64,000 nucleotides of DNA, taken from the NCBI GenBank assembly GCA_024867545.1, contig JANFNE010000008.1, positions 186,001 to 250,000 of the forward strand. The letters are read 5' to 3'. The position numbers and the translations under genes are program-made. Below, piece by piece: positions 1 to 11,118 of the stretch (within the stretch, counting starts at the first letter, position 1; every line of letters starts with the position of its first letter). The notes under the pieces were generated by a model. That model saw only the letters and a list, made by a program, of their open reading frames with translations, had not been told where the DNA came from and searched no databases. This stretch comes from Phytopythium helicoides. Lineage: Eukaryota; Oomycota; Peronosporomycetes; Pythiales; Pythiaceae.

Positions 1-3000
1 GAGTCGCTGGAGGAGCTGTCACTGGACGGGAACCCCGTGGAGAGCCGCCATGGAGACGCCTTTCGATGCGAAGTGTTGGCAATGATCCCCCAGCTTCGAG
101 TGCTCGACGAGCAGTACGTAATGTTTGCAGGGACCTTTTTTTTAGTTGTATTAGCAGGTGCTAACGCTTTCTAATCGAGTAGAGCAGTGACGCCAGCAGA
201 ACGGTTGTATTCAAGACTGCAGATGAAGAGCGAGTTGGTTGTCAACCCCGTGGTTCAGCACGAAGAGGATCTGGAACACCATGCGGGAGATAATGGAGCC
301 ACGGACTCGCCAAACGTGGACACTCATACGAGCTACACGGGAGGTGGACGCCTACTGACGCCAGCAAGTGTTACGCGCGAGTTCGCGCTGAGTCAAGAAG
401 ATCCCGACGACGTTTGGATTGATCTCGCAGACAGCCCCACCATCGAACAAGCACGGAGGAGAAGTACTCCTGCAGCAAGTTCATCGCGTGTAGCGTCGAC
501 GCATCCATCTCCACCACCCGAGCGGACCCATCGAGTGAATTGGACTCCACGTGAACATGAAATTCAGGCACCACTATCACCAACCGAACGTACCCCGCAC
601 CCAGCTTCTACCCTTCATAACGATGCGCAACTTGAAGTCATACTCGACGAATCTGGACATTCCGTGTCACACGTCAGTTATCGTGAGCCCTCCAGACGCA
701 CGGATAACACTAGAATTGTATTTGTGAAGTCCCCACACCGAGAAGCCAGCAACAGAGAGCATCGCGCAAGTGAGCCATCGGAAATTGTACTGCTACAAAG
801 CCGCGTCAACGCGCTCGAGCGAATTCTAGCTCTTCAGGATAGCACTATGCAAAAGGAGTTGGTGCGGCTAGCTGAAAATCGTCAAAGTCCTTTACAAGAT
901 TCAGCTTCCCGAGAGCAAGCAGCCCAAATCTACATGAAGGTACTGAGCATGTGGCGAGAAAAAGCCGTGGCTCTGATGGTGCAGCTCCAAAGCACTGAAC
1001 TTGCACAGAGTGCCAGAAAAAGTCAGGAAAATGGACGCCTCGAGCAACTAGAAGAGGCGTGTAGCAAATTACAGCTGAAGTGTGAGATGTGGGAGCAGCG
1101 CGTCAAGGACATGGAAGCGCAACGTGATCTCCACCTTGCTCGTGTGAAGGAAACTGAGAAGAGATGCGAGACTGCTAATGCGAAAGACCGTAGCTGCTGT
1201 GCGCACCATGTCTAGTGAGCGTCAAAAGTTGCAGCAAGTAGCAGAGATGGTCGCTGTATACAGCTCGGTACGTGAGTGTTTTGACACTTTGAAGCAGCAT
1301 ACGCTGAAGCGAATCTGACTAATGACTTATGGTTCTAGAGTGAAGGAGTTGTTGCCGAGAAGATGGACGAGCCTCGCTCGAGGGGTGAAACATATCGATG
1401 CATTTCAGCGGCAATTGTGCCGGATTCAAGATCGGTTACGCACTGCCTCTCTGCTTGTTGCTCACCGAGAGGCTCGCCTTCGGAACACTGAAGCAGCGAT
1501 GGAAGCCGAGCGGCGGATTCTACTGCACCAGATTGAGAAACTTCAAGCCGATACATCGTCGCGATCTCCTGGGAATGTTGATCGAGCTTCTAGCGACGCT
1601 TCTACTCCGGCTCTAAACAACGTCTCAGATTCTATCCACGTGAGTACGAAGTCTGGAAGTGCAGCACACAAACTTCGTCGGCACCGAAAATTACTGCGTC
1701 CAGCGACAGAGGTGGCTTTGCGGGCCGTTTTTCACCGGATGGACGTGTACGAAACAGGTCTTGTGCGACCATCAGCATTAGTCGACGCACTTCGGATGGA
1801 TAGCGGTGTAAAGCGCGCTGTGGGAGGGAATGAAGCTCTCAACTCACTTGTGGCACACATTGAGCTGGCGTTGAAGCAAAAGTCAAAGGATCCGACTCTT
1901 GATGTTACGTTATCATTGCCAAAGCAGCCAGGCAGTGACAAGATCAGTTGGGGAGAGTTTCTTCTCCTATTTCTCCCGGATATACCGTCGGAGTTTGTGA
2001 TTCGGGATTCCGCTTCAGTTCACACGCTAACTGCAGATTCGCTTGTTCTGCCATGCGAGCTGTGTCGCAGCACGTTACTTCGTCACGGTAGCATCCCGGA
2101 ATACGATGGTGAGAGTCATCGCGCGATTCCCGATCACTCGAGGTCGGTCAATCGGCGAGAAGAAGGAATTACTCGGCGCGAACTGATTGCAGAGCTCTTC
2201 GAGCTCCGGAGAGACCGAGATGCACTGCGACAACGAGTTTTGGCTGACGCTCACGCCTTACAGAATCGTGCTGCGACTGTCAGCAAAGAATGGCGTGGAA
2301 AAGTAGAGTATCTCGTGTGTGAAAATGACGATCTGCGGGTACGATTGTTGCTACCATGTCGATGATCGGCAGTAGATTGTCCTACTAACCGATTTGTTGC
2401 GATGTCGAAGCGCACATTGGCAAATAGTCAGCAAGAGGTGGCTGCGCTGAGAAAGCAGTGGGAGGAGTCCGAACGCTCTGCTACAGCAGTACAACACACC
2501 TTGGACAACCTACGTCGGGAATCACTAGTGCGTGATGCCGACTTTTCTCGCGAGAAGCAACTGCTTGAGAGTCAGCACAAAGAGAGTTTGCGGCGCGAGC
2601 AGGATATCTGGAAGAAGGAGCTTGAAGACGTGGGTTTCCAGCACTCGACACTTCAAGCTGAGCACCTGAAGCAGCAGGCTTACTTGCGCCAGCTAGAAAG
2701 AGAGCTCGCGAGCACGAGAGACCACGTCGCATCCAGAGAATCAGAGCGAGTCTCTAACCTCGAAAGTCGAGTAGCAAAGAGGTGCGTGATTCTTGCGTTC
2801 GAATCTTGTGCCCAAGCATCTCCAACACGGCGTTCTATTCTCCAACTAGGGACGACGAGATCAGTAAGCTGCGTCGCGAACGCAACACACTGCTCAGCAC
2901 ATTGCGTGATCAGGTGAGGCGACGATATCATCTCCCATTATGGACACTGTCAACCTTGCTTATAGCTCGACTTATACTGCTGCTTCAGGAGCGGAAACTA

Positions 3001-3317
3001 GCAGTGCGAAAATACCAAAGCGGAAACGAGCGATTCATCAGCCCAGACAAGAAGAAGCGGTGCTTGAGGCAACTCCTACACCGGTTACCATGCGATCTGT
3101 TGCGAGCCAAACATTTAAGAGTGCCGACGATCCCCCAAGCAAGCGTGTTGCTGAAGAGACGACCAAGAGTAGATCAGCCCGACTTCCGGATGACATAGGT
3201 TCACATGGCCCGGCGGTCAATTTGGGACCAATTCGAGCTCCAAGGATATCGCCTGAAGACGTCACACGACGCCTGGAGCGTCTCCAATCGCTGACTGCAA
3301 GCCTTCTCGACGACTAA
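1..3317 (+). CDS. Leucine-rich repeat / coiled-coil protein with EF-hand-like segment, 3' part
   Basis: The gene enters the window already open; its first codons form the end of a leucine-rich repeat domain (LEELSLDGNPVES, then PQLRVLDEQ), followed by a long charged coiled coil. Supported exons are 1-113, 183-about 1190, about 1190-1267, 1339-2338, 2411-2781, 2850-2913 and 3021-3317. Introns at 114-182, 1268-1338, 2339-2410 and 2782-2849 have GTACG/GTGCG donors and YAG or AAG acceptors that keep frame; the last (2914-3020) uses a less certain AAG acceptor. About 1700-1990 encodes an EF-hand-like pair (FHRMDVYETGLVRPSALVDAL, then DKISWGEFLLLFLP). The frame slips by one base near 1189 (or there is a 52-nt intron at 1142-1193) and again near a GGGG run at 1381-1384. 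LRR plus coiled coil suggests a centrosomal or ciliary scaffold, but this is inference. The 5' end is outside the window. Confidence 0.7.
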
Positions 3318-3731
3318 CTACTAGATATGTATGAGACGCAGTCAAGAAGTGATCATATTGTTCGTGTTGACTTGGAACGCGATGCAGCTACACTCCGCAC
3401 GGGAAGGACCCCGCAAGCTATCCTGTCACTGACACAGTCCAAGCTGATTGCAGCGAGAAACATCAGGAATGCCAGCAGCAATGGCGACGGCAGCGCAAGC
3501 TTGACGGCAACCAAACATATTGCTTGGCCGTCAACCGCCCCTCGGCACCAGCAGTTTCTACTCTGCCCATATGCCAGCAGATACACACTTGCCACCGCCC
3601 ATACTGACCCTAGTAATGCAGCCACCTCCAAGTAGCTGCAGCCAGGATACAGGTGAGTCGCGGAGCGTGTGCGGGGCGAGCGCGCAACAGCATGCCGTTG
3701 CTTGCGGGGCAACGCGCGCGACGTGATCAGC
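3318..3731. other. Convergent intergenic region
   Basis: About 410 bases between the stop of the LRR/coiled-coil gene and the stop of the ABCF gene. Open frames here are short and overlap on both strands. I see no gene, only the space for two converging 3' untranslated regions. Confidence 0.6.
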
Positions 3732-6024
3732 TTACTTCGCGAGCACCTGCTTCTTGTAGTCATCGATGGTGCCGCGGAATCGCTCGACCTTGCTGTCGCC
3801 CACGACCCACAGCTCATTGCACACACTATTGACAAAATGCTGGTCGTGGGACACAATCACGACGCCGCCCTTGTACTCGCGCAAAGCGTCGATCAGTGCA
3901 TCAATCGTCTCTGTTGTCATGAAGAAAACAAGTCAAAGAACAAGTCAGTTTCTGCCCATGGTATGAAATCGAAAATGAAGTGTTGACCGTACCCATATCC
4001 AAATGGTTCGTGGGCTCATCGAGCACCACGACGTGCGGCAGGCGCCACGTCATAAGCGCGAACCCCACACGAGACTTCTGGCCACCTGACAGTGTACGCG
4101 TGGGTTTGATGGCGAGCTCACCAGAAAGGTTGAAGCGACCAAGGTGCGAGCGGAACTCGTCCGGCTCGTGACCAGGGTACAGCTCCATCATGTTGTGCAC
4201 AGCCGACTTGTTCAGGTCGAGCGAGTCGACGTGGTGCTGCGAGAACGTTGACACGCGGAGGCGCGGGTTCATAGTCACACCGCCCTTGGACGGCCGCAGC
4301 TTGCCGAGCATGACGTTGATGAGCGTCGACTTACCCGAACCATTGACGCCGAGGATACCGATGCGACTCGTGAGGTCAATACCCATGTGCACATCGTCAA
4401 AGAGGAGTGGGGAGTCCTCGTTGTACCGGAAAGAGACACCATCGACAGCAATGATGGGGCGACCAAGCGGCTCCGGGGGAGGAAAGTGCATGCGGAACGC
4501 GTGCTCATCCTCGGGCTCTTCAATGAGCTCGTTGCGCAGGATCTTGTCAAGCGCCTTGACGCGCGACTGAACGAGCGGGGCCTTCTTGGCGTTGGCGCGG
4601 AAGCGGTCGATAAACTCTTGCATGTGCTTGATCTTCATCTGCTGCGCCTCGTAGGCCTTGCGCTGTTGGCGCAGATTCTCCTTCTGCGTCTTCTCGAACG
4701 TGTTGTAGTCGCCCTTGTAGTACACGAGCTTCTGCTGCGTCAGGTACACAATGTCGGTCGACACGGAATTGAGGAAGTTACGGTCGTGGGACACCACGAT
4801 CATGGTCTTCTCGTACTTGTCGAGGTAGTGCTCCAGCCACACAACTGCCTCAAGGTCCAAATGGTTTGTCGGCTCATCGAGCAGCAGCAAGTCGGGGGCC
4901 ATGAAGAGCGCGCCAGCAAGCGCCGTACGCATACGCCAACCACCCGAAAGCGCGCGCGCAGGGCCGTCGACGACGTGGTCGGGGAACTGCAGACCATTGA
5001 GGATGGCTCGCGCGCGGGACTCGGCCGAGTCCGAGTCGATGTCGTTCAGTCGGTTATAGATCTGCGTGAGACGCTCGGCGTGGTCCTCGTTGTTTTGCTC
5101 CTGACGCTGCAGCAACTCCTTCTCCTCGGTGAGCAGCATGGTACGCTCGTAGTCGCTTGAGAGCACGACGTCAAGCACCGACTTTGTCTCGAGGCTGAGC
5201 TTGGACGCCGACTCCTGCTCGACGATCTGGATGCGCACGTGGCGCGGGAAGCCCTCGAGCTCGTAGTGCGAGATGAAGCGCAGCAGTGTGGTCTTACCGG
5301 CACCGTTCTTGCCGACGAGGCCATAGCGGCGGCCGGATACGAGCTTGAGCGCCGTGTCTGAGAGCAGCGTCTTGCCCTTGAAGTTGATGGAGAAGCGTGG
5401 GACGTGAATGTCGCGCTCGCCCGTGTCGGGGGCCGTGAGGTCGGGCAGGAAGCGCTGGTCCTCCCACTCGCGGTCGAGCTCGGCCTCTGCCAGCGCGCGC
5501 TCCTCGGTGAGCTTGTCGAGCTTGATGGCCTTGCGCACCTGGCGCGCCGACTGCGCGGACTGCTGCGCCTCGAGCTCCGAGTTGGTGGTCTTGCGGATCT
5601 TGTCGAAGCCCCACATACGCGCCATGAGCGCCTCGGCCTCGTCCACGCCCTGCTTGTCGGCGCGCGCCAGCTCCTCGATGCTTTGCACGTGGTCCAGCTT
5701 GCGCATGCCGTCGTCGCTGGTTGACGCCGCGGCCGGGCCCAGCGCCTCGGCGAGCGCCGGCGTGCTGGGCGCCATGGCGAACAGCGCGGCCGCCAGCTTG
5801 TCGCACAGCGCGGCGGCCTGCGCGTCGTCCTCGGCCGCGCCTGAGCTCAGCAGGAACGGCGCCGCGCTATCGGCCAGCAGCGCCGCCAGCGCCGCCGCGT
5901 CGCTCGGCCGGCTCTCCGCCACCTGCTCCGCCACTGCACCGCTCACGTACTCGACCAGGAACTCGTCCATGGACGCGGACGCCGGCAGCGTCGCCGCCAG
6001 CGCGCGACCCACCGCGGCCTCCAT
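3732..6024 (-). CDS. ABCF3: ABCF3/GCN20-like ABC-F ATPase
   Basis: Soluble twin-cassette ATPase without membrane segments. ABCF3/GCN20 proteins bind ribosomes and in yeast help Gcn1 activate the eIF2-alpha kinase Gcn2. Exons are 6024-3993 and 3910-3732, joined by an 82-nt intron that completes LDEPTNHLDM-ETIDAL; total 736 aa, against 709-752 for known members. The N-terminal 130 residues resemble the helical ABCF3 leader (EFLVEYVSG). Cassette 1 has Walker A GLVGKNGAGKTTLL, signature LSGGWRMR and Walker B LLLLDEPTNHLD. The linker is charged (TQKENLRQQRKAYEAQQ). Cassette 2 has GILGVNGSGKSTL, LSGGQKSR, VVVLDEPTNHLDM and the switch histidine in VIVSHDQHF. I chose the ATG at 6024 over an in-frame GTG two codons upstream. 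All catalytic motifs are intact. Confidence 0.93.
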
Positions 6025-6344
6025 GCTCACCCGCCAGACACGAGGGGGGAAGTGATTGATTATGGGACGGAGATGGTTGGTTTGAGCTCTTTGGTGGTGT
6101 GGCGCTGTACACCATGTGACGCGTCACAATGGCTACACATGGAGTTGAAGTGGTGGGGGGGGGCGGCCGAAGATGCAGATGGACATGTGGAAGCCACTTG
6201 TGTTTATCAGGGAGGTCAAGGCTCGCAATTTTCAGCAACTCGAGGCCATTAGGGCGATAACGCAGTGGACACATGGCCTCGCCGAGCAGAGATCCCAGGT
6301 GTGGCCTTTAGCCGTTTATCTCCCTACGCGGTGCTCGTACTAGC
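6025..6344. promoter_or_regulatory. Upstream region of the ABCF gene
   Basis: Non-coding stretch between the ABCF start and the end of the Fanzor locus. It should contain the ABCF promoter. A perfect 9-bp inverted repeat (CGAGGCCAT at 6241-6249, ATGGCCTCG at 6273-6281) is the only structure I see. No known core promoter element is clear. Confidence 0.3.
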
Positions 6345-6353
6345 TCGCTAGGA
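6345..6353. repeat. Possible Fanzor element left end (inverted 9-mer)
   Basis: TCGCTAGGA here is the exact reverse complement of TCCTAGCGA at 9333-9341 and again at 9347-9355, on the other side of the Fanzor gene. The match is short and could be chance. Confidence 0.3.
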
Positions 6354-6417
6354 AATTGGCTATGTTTGCGTGTGAAGGCTACCAGTTTGTTTCCTCCCAC
6401 GACATGCTTGCGAATGA
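6345..6417 (-). ncRNA. Candidate omega-RNA 3' segment of the Fanzor locus
   Basis: In TnpB and Fanzor systems the guide RNA scaffold is usually transcribed across the 3' end of the nuclease ORF and runs into the element end, with the guide taken from the flanking DNA. Here 73 nt separate the Fanzor stop from the inverted 9-mer at 6345-6353. If that 9-mer marks the element end, this segment is the place for the scaffold's 3' part and sequence below 6345 would be the guide. This is inference from locus position, not from a recognised RNA family. Confidence 0.2.
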
Positions 6418-8990
6418 CTAGAGTGGTACCCCTCGCCGGAATGCTCGCATCCTTCGTGGTCCATGCTTGCCATCCAATCCCGTTCGCAGTAACTCTAGCA
6501 TATTTCTGGCGGCGTTTACGTCCCGGTTCCAAAAGTTGGCCTTGCATCGACTGTTTGTGCAGCGCAAAACGTTCTTGTTGGGCTTGAGGACGACTTTCAT
6601 GTCGGCCAGCTTCGGGTTTTTGAAGTTAGTCATCTCCTTGATCTCCTTCCTCTCCTTTGCGCTCGGATTCGCTTTCAGTCGAATGTCCATCTCGTCGTCG
6701 TCACGCTTCATCTTGGTCATCAAGCGAGCTTGTTCCAAGCGATGATGACAACGGGAACACGTGACGCTCGTGCGAAACTCGTCAATGGGGATGACGGTTG
6801 CGCGCTTCTTCAGCGCAGCAGCAAATCCCTTGACAGGACCGGAGGGGTGGCCTTTGATGCCATCTCTGCAACTCCAGTCACCAAATCCAATGCAAACTAG
6901 CTTGCTGGGGGTGGGTACCAGGCGCTTCGCAAGCGTAGTGAGCGCCTTCATCTTGGCACGAGCCCGCGTAAATCGCCAACGTGCGAACGGCTGCACAGCG
7001 CTGAATCGAATCATGGAACGAACATGCATCCAAAAGTACGCTAGCCGCTGATAGTAACAATCAAAACTTGCGGTCTTGAAGCTTGGCATTTCTTCAATCA
7101 CATCTGCGTACTCTGGGTGGCGCTCTTTGAGTCTCTCGTAGTATCGTTCAAAGTCGTTCATTCGTGCCAAGTGGCGGTACTCACGCGTAGAGATCTCGCA
7201 CACTCGTTCCTTCTTGCGCAGCCTCGCGTCCCTTGCTTCATCGCGGCGGTCGAGTCGCTGACGTCGCATGTGGTGTCGAGGATGGTGGCCACGTCGAGAT
7301 TTCTCGCGACGACGAGGAAGCTTGCCAATTGACACTGCCGTCGCAAGCGATCGCATGCCAGGATCCAAACCAATCAAAATATTTGGGGCGTAGTCCGAAC
7401 CGAGCTTGAACAGCTCCTTGGCAAACTTGTTCTTGTCGGCGATCTCTTCCGGTGGCATCGTCGCCTTGCTGTTTGCCTTCTTTGATTTGGTCCCTCGTGT
7501 AGCTTTTCTTGTGCTCTTCCTGCACATCACCTTCTTTTTCACCCCCTTCGTCTTCGACTTGAACACTACCTTCTTGGCCGTAGAAGTCCTCTTGCGGAGA
7601 GTTACGATGACTCGGCTTCTCTTCGCCTTTGGCCGCTTCACCACGACTGAAGTCATTGTCACGGGAGGAGTCATCGTGATCGATGCAGCATAGCCATCCG
7701 TCTTGATCTCATTGACAAACTTGCGGTTCTGGGTTTCATACTTGTCCACTGTAAAGAGTTTGCGAATCAAACGCTGCGCTGATCTTGGAATGTCTTGGCG
7801 CTGAAAGCCAACATTGTGCTTTCTTCCGTCCAGTGTGGGTCGATGTTCATCTCCGTCGATAAACACTCCTCAATCTCCGGATCTGTAGCAATTCGTTTGA
7901 ATATGTCGTATAGTGTGGATGTGTTGAGCTTAACGTACGCGACTCGGAACGACGTCGATATTGGCAACAGCGAATACAGTCTTGCGCCTTTTGTCTTTGG
8001 GTGCTCCTCCACAAATTCCTCTAACCACGCAAGCATCTCGTACAGTCGGCGAAGAAAATGGGAGGTGTTCTCTCGTATCTGCCAATGCCATGGCACGATA
8101 CCGAGCCAAGCTCGAAGTTGTAGCTCCACGGGGTCACTGGTCTGATCCCAATCGGTCCAGACCTTTTGCATCTTGCCTGTTGGGGTGCCGTCTTCCGCTA
8201 GCTCTGGCACTGACCGCACGCGAAAGCAACTGTCCACCAAACGCTTTGTTTCGTTGTACTCGAGCTCGATGTCCCCTTCCCGTGCAAACCGAAACCGGAT
8301 GTACATGTGCAGGCGCTTGCGGAACTCGAGGGCTAGCATGTTGCGAGCATTGATCGACATGAGCTTGGCCATCTCGTTGACCATTGGTCCTGCATTCGGG
8401 ATCGACTCTGAGCTGTATGCAGGCTCACGCTCACGACTCTTCCAGTAGATGTCAAAGGTAGGGTAGAGGTCGGAGTGCTTGACGCTGTTGGAGCTGGTAG
8501 TGCCACGATCACGCTTTTCGATGTTGCCCAGCGTTGCCATGCAGCACCGATAGAAGATCATCTGTGTCAAAGGAGGCAGAGTCTCGTTGTCTTTCAGACA
8601 GCGCAGCAAATGAAGGTTAGCCAAGTGGGAGCCTTCAAGCTGAACTTGCTTCATGACGACGCAGACTCTTTGGATCTCCTCAACCAGTGGCGTGAGCGAG
8701 CATACACGTCCGAGCTTACAAATGACACTCGTGTGTTCCTTCTTGGTTGTCGTCTTGAGCTGGTAGACCGGTGGGGTAGCTTCTTCCTGCGAATCAAACA
8801 CAAGCAACATCCCGATCAGTGCTAAGGTAGTATTTCCTCCGGTCGCAGACACTACCTGAGGCTCAAGATGACTTGGAGCCGCATCCTGCGTCTGGTTGGC
8901 ATCTTCATCCACATTCCTAGCTCGTTTCGGGAACGCAGGCTTGCTCAGACTCGTGCCGCCATCTTCCCGATGCTTGCGCTTTCGCCTCAT
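6418..8990 (-). CDS. Fanzor (eukaryotic TnpB-like RNA-guided nuclease), one frame break
   Basis: Fanzor proteins are eukaryotic relatives of bacterial TnpB and Cas12; characterised members cut DNA with a RuvC domain guided by an omega-RNA. The product would be about 857 aa. The N-terminal frame (8990 down to about 7785) starts with a basic, nuclear-signal-like MRRKRKHR and carries the family's KGARLYSLLPISTSFRVAYVK block. The C-terminal frame (about 7785 to 6418) holds LFTVDKYETQNRKFVNEIKT, RuvC-I IGLDPGMRSLATAV, the block IGFGDWSCRDGIKGHPSGP, IDEFRTS with the glutamate that in Fanzors probably serves RuvC-II, a Zn ribbon (CSRCHHRL ... LRCTNSRCKANF) and RuvC-III WNRDVNAARNM. A -KK-/R-rich stretch lies between the halves. 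The two frames overlap at 7767-7866 and must be joined by a one-base shift near 7770-7795, so this is either a recent break or an assembly indel. The motif residues are otherwise present. I chose ATG 8990 because the frame upstream of it looks non-coding. Confidence 0.88.
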
Positions 8991-9328
8991 AGTGAAGATC
9001 CTCGAATGAAGGAACGAGAAAGAACCATCGAAAGCTGGGAGTAGGCAGCGTAGACAAAACGAGTGGTTCGGGTGATCCGATAGTGGGTTTGTTTCATATC
9101 CCTCGAGCTCATTGAAATGCGCAAGTTGCCAGCTTTGGTCTGTTGAGCGTTCACGCGGACGATTTCTTTCTGATGAGTTCAAAGCGATTCCGCAACGAGT
9201 TGGCCAGGCCGTCCCGGTATAAGAGAGGCAATATTTCAAATTTTCGAAATCGAGAAAGTGCACGCGATCTTTCTCCACTTGCCATCGAGCTCACTTCAAG
9301 AAAGGACGTGCATGGCAAGGGCAACCAA

Positions 9329-9356
9329 GAACTCCTAGCGACGAACTCCTAGCGAC
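9329..9356. repeat. 14-bp tandem duplication at possible Fanzor element right end
   Basis: GAACTCCTAGCGAC occurs twice head to tail (9329-9342, 9343-9356). Each copy contains the inverted partner of the 9-mer at 6345-6353. Repeated short motifs at element ends are common in transposons, but the assignment is tentative. Confidence 0.4.
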
Positions 9357-9359
9357 ATC

Positions 9360-11118
9360 ACCATGCACATGAAGTAGCCGGCTCGGTGAGATCTACTCCT
9401 CGAACGGCCTGGAGACCAACCATGCAACGCACCGCACGCAACAAAACGCCCAGTATCTATCGTCGCCGTCATCCCAGCAACCAACAACAGTCGCAAGACG
9501 GGGCCCCGCCAGTCTATCTGCGCCAAGCGTACTCGCTCACTTCACAGCGGTACGTGGGAAGCGATGGATTGGTGCACAGCACCACGTCTTGGATGGCACG
9601 ATATGAGTATCATCGGATGACTCAGAAGATCTGAACTTGATGCAGCTGCATCTTTACTCGTGGTGATGAAGCGGTGCAGTCATCAGTTTGCCTGCAAGAA
9701 ATGAAGGGCAGAGTTGCTGTGGTTGAATCCATCGGGCAGCACGATTGTGTTGATGGGTTCAACTGCTCTCGAGAATACCATCACGTACGGTATCCTCGTG
9801 AGCAACTCTTTTCTTCATCATCTTCAATCGAAATTGAAGTCAAGCCGATAAGGTAAGGTAGGTGGCCATCAGTTGCAGCAGGAGTATCCATCCCGCCACG
9901 ATCATCATCGCAAGCCAATCACGCACAAGGTTGGAGATGCTGACGCTGGTCTCGTTGCTACCACCACTCGTGGTAGTTTTTTTCCACCTCCTCGCCATTA
10001 CCACCGTCTTCGTGTTTACCATTGTTTTGACCTTGCCCTTTGCCTTTCGTCTTCGAAGGGCTGTCAACGCCGGCGAAAGGTAAAGGCCAAGGTCCCTTGC
10101 CGACTGACACGGTGGAGTAAGTTCTCTATGCGGTGGATGGTGCTAACAATGCTCCGGATCACATCGTCATCACCTTTGCTGTGTAAACACATTCGCCATC
10201 TCAACCGAAGAATAACTACCAACCCCGCTGAATCCTGACAACACATTGCTGTCTGGATGCTGTGTAGAGATGAACAAGCCTGTCCCTACACCAGGTTGGA
10301 TCGCATACTAAAGTTTGGGTTGCACGAATGCCGTGCTAGCATTCGTGTTGTTGGCGGATATCTTGGTCAAGAAGCGGTCTTCAGTGCAGCGAAGGAAGTT
10401 CCAACCGCCGAGCGGGTTGAATCGACGTCGAAAAAGTAAGCGTTCGACATCTGAAAGATGGTGTGCGCCTCGGCGTCGAGACGGAAACGCACAGGAATGC
10501 GTTCATAGCAACCGTGAAGTCGCTCGTTAGAGCTGCTGACGCTGTGCTTGGCAAGCAAGTGATTGGTCGATACCACGACCTTCGGCCTCGCCGCCACCTT
10601 CTCCTATGACGCCATGACTAGCTTCCTCGTCATACGCCGCAGCAATGCATGCTTCGAGTCTTCGGGGCGTTGGTACCGTCGAGGGTAAGCGTGTTGAGGT
10701 TGTCCTCCTTGCAGGCGAACTCCCTATCTCAGTCGAACAAGTGCTGCTGCGCGTGCCGCTCACGCAAACCCGGCTCTCGTAATTGATTGATGGCCAGGCA
10801 ATAGGAGAGCGCGCTGCGAGCAAGAATGTCTCCAGCTCGCTGTCGCCCCCATCGGAGAAGTGGGGGCGCGTTGAGCTCGCATGCCGCCACCGCCTCCATA
10901 CCCACAGCCGAGCGTGCTGAATTTGGCGGTGCCCCGTTGATAGTATCAGTGCTGAGCCCAATCAAAACGGCTCTATTCCTGGCGCTTTGTTTGATGGGCA
11001 TTGCAACCGCCAGCTCAGTCGCATCCCACCGCTCGATGCTTCCACCTCGCCGCCAGTGACCAAGCCACGCACCGAGCGCGCCAATAGACCGACGCAGGAC
11101 AGTCAAGACCCGCTCAGC
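9360..11118. other. No recognisable gene (about 1.75 kb)
   Basis: Only short open frames on both strands. A frame at 10597-10367 (-) and one at 10246-10064 (-) look weakly protein-like but have no family motif I know and are separated by stops. It may hold remnants of a decayed element. The promoter of the following plus-strand gene should lie near 10900-11118. Confidence 0.4.

Noticed and set aside
5294..5806. 170-codon frame inside the ABCF gene, and similar frames inside ABCG (17858-16914)
   Set aside because: Same strand but other frame of clearly coding sequence; Arg/Ala/Gly-rich, no motifs.
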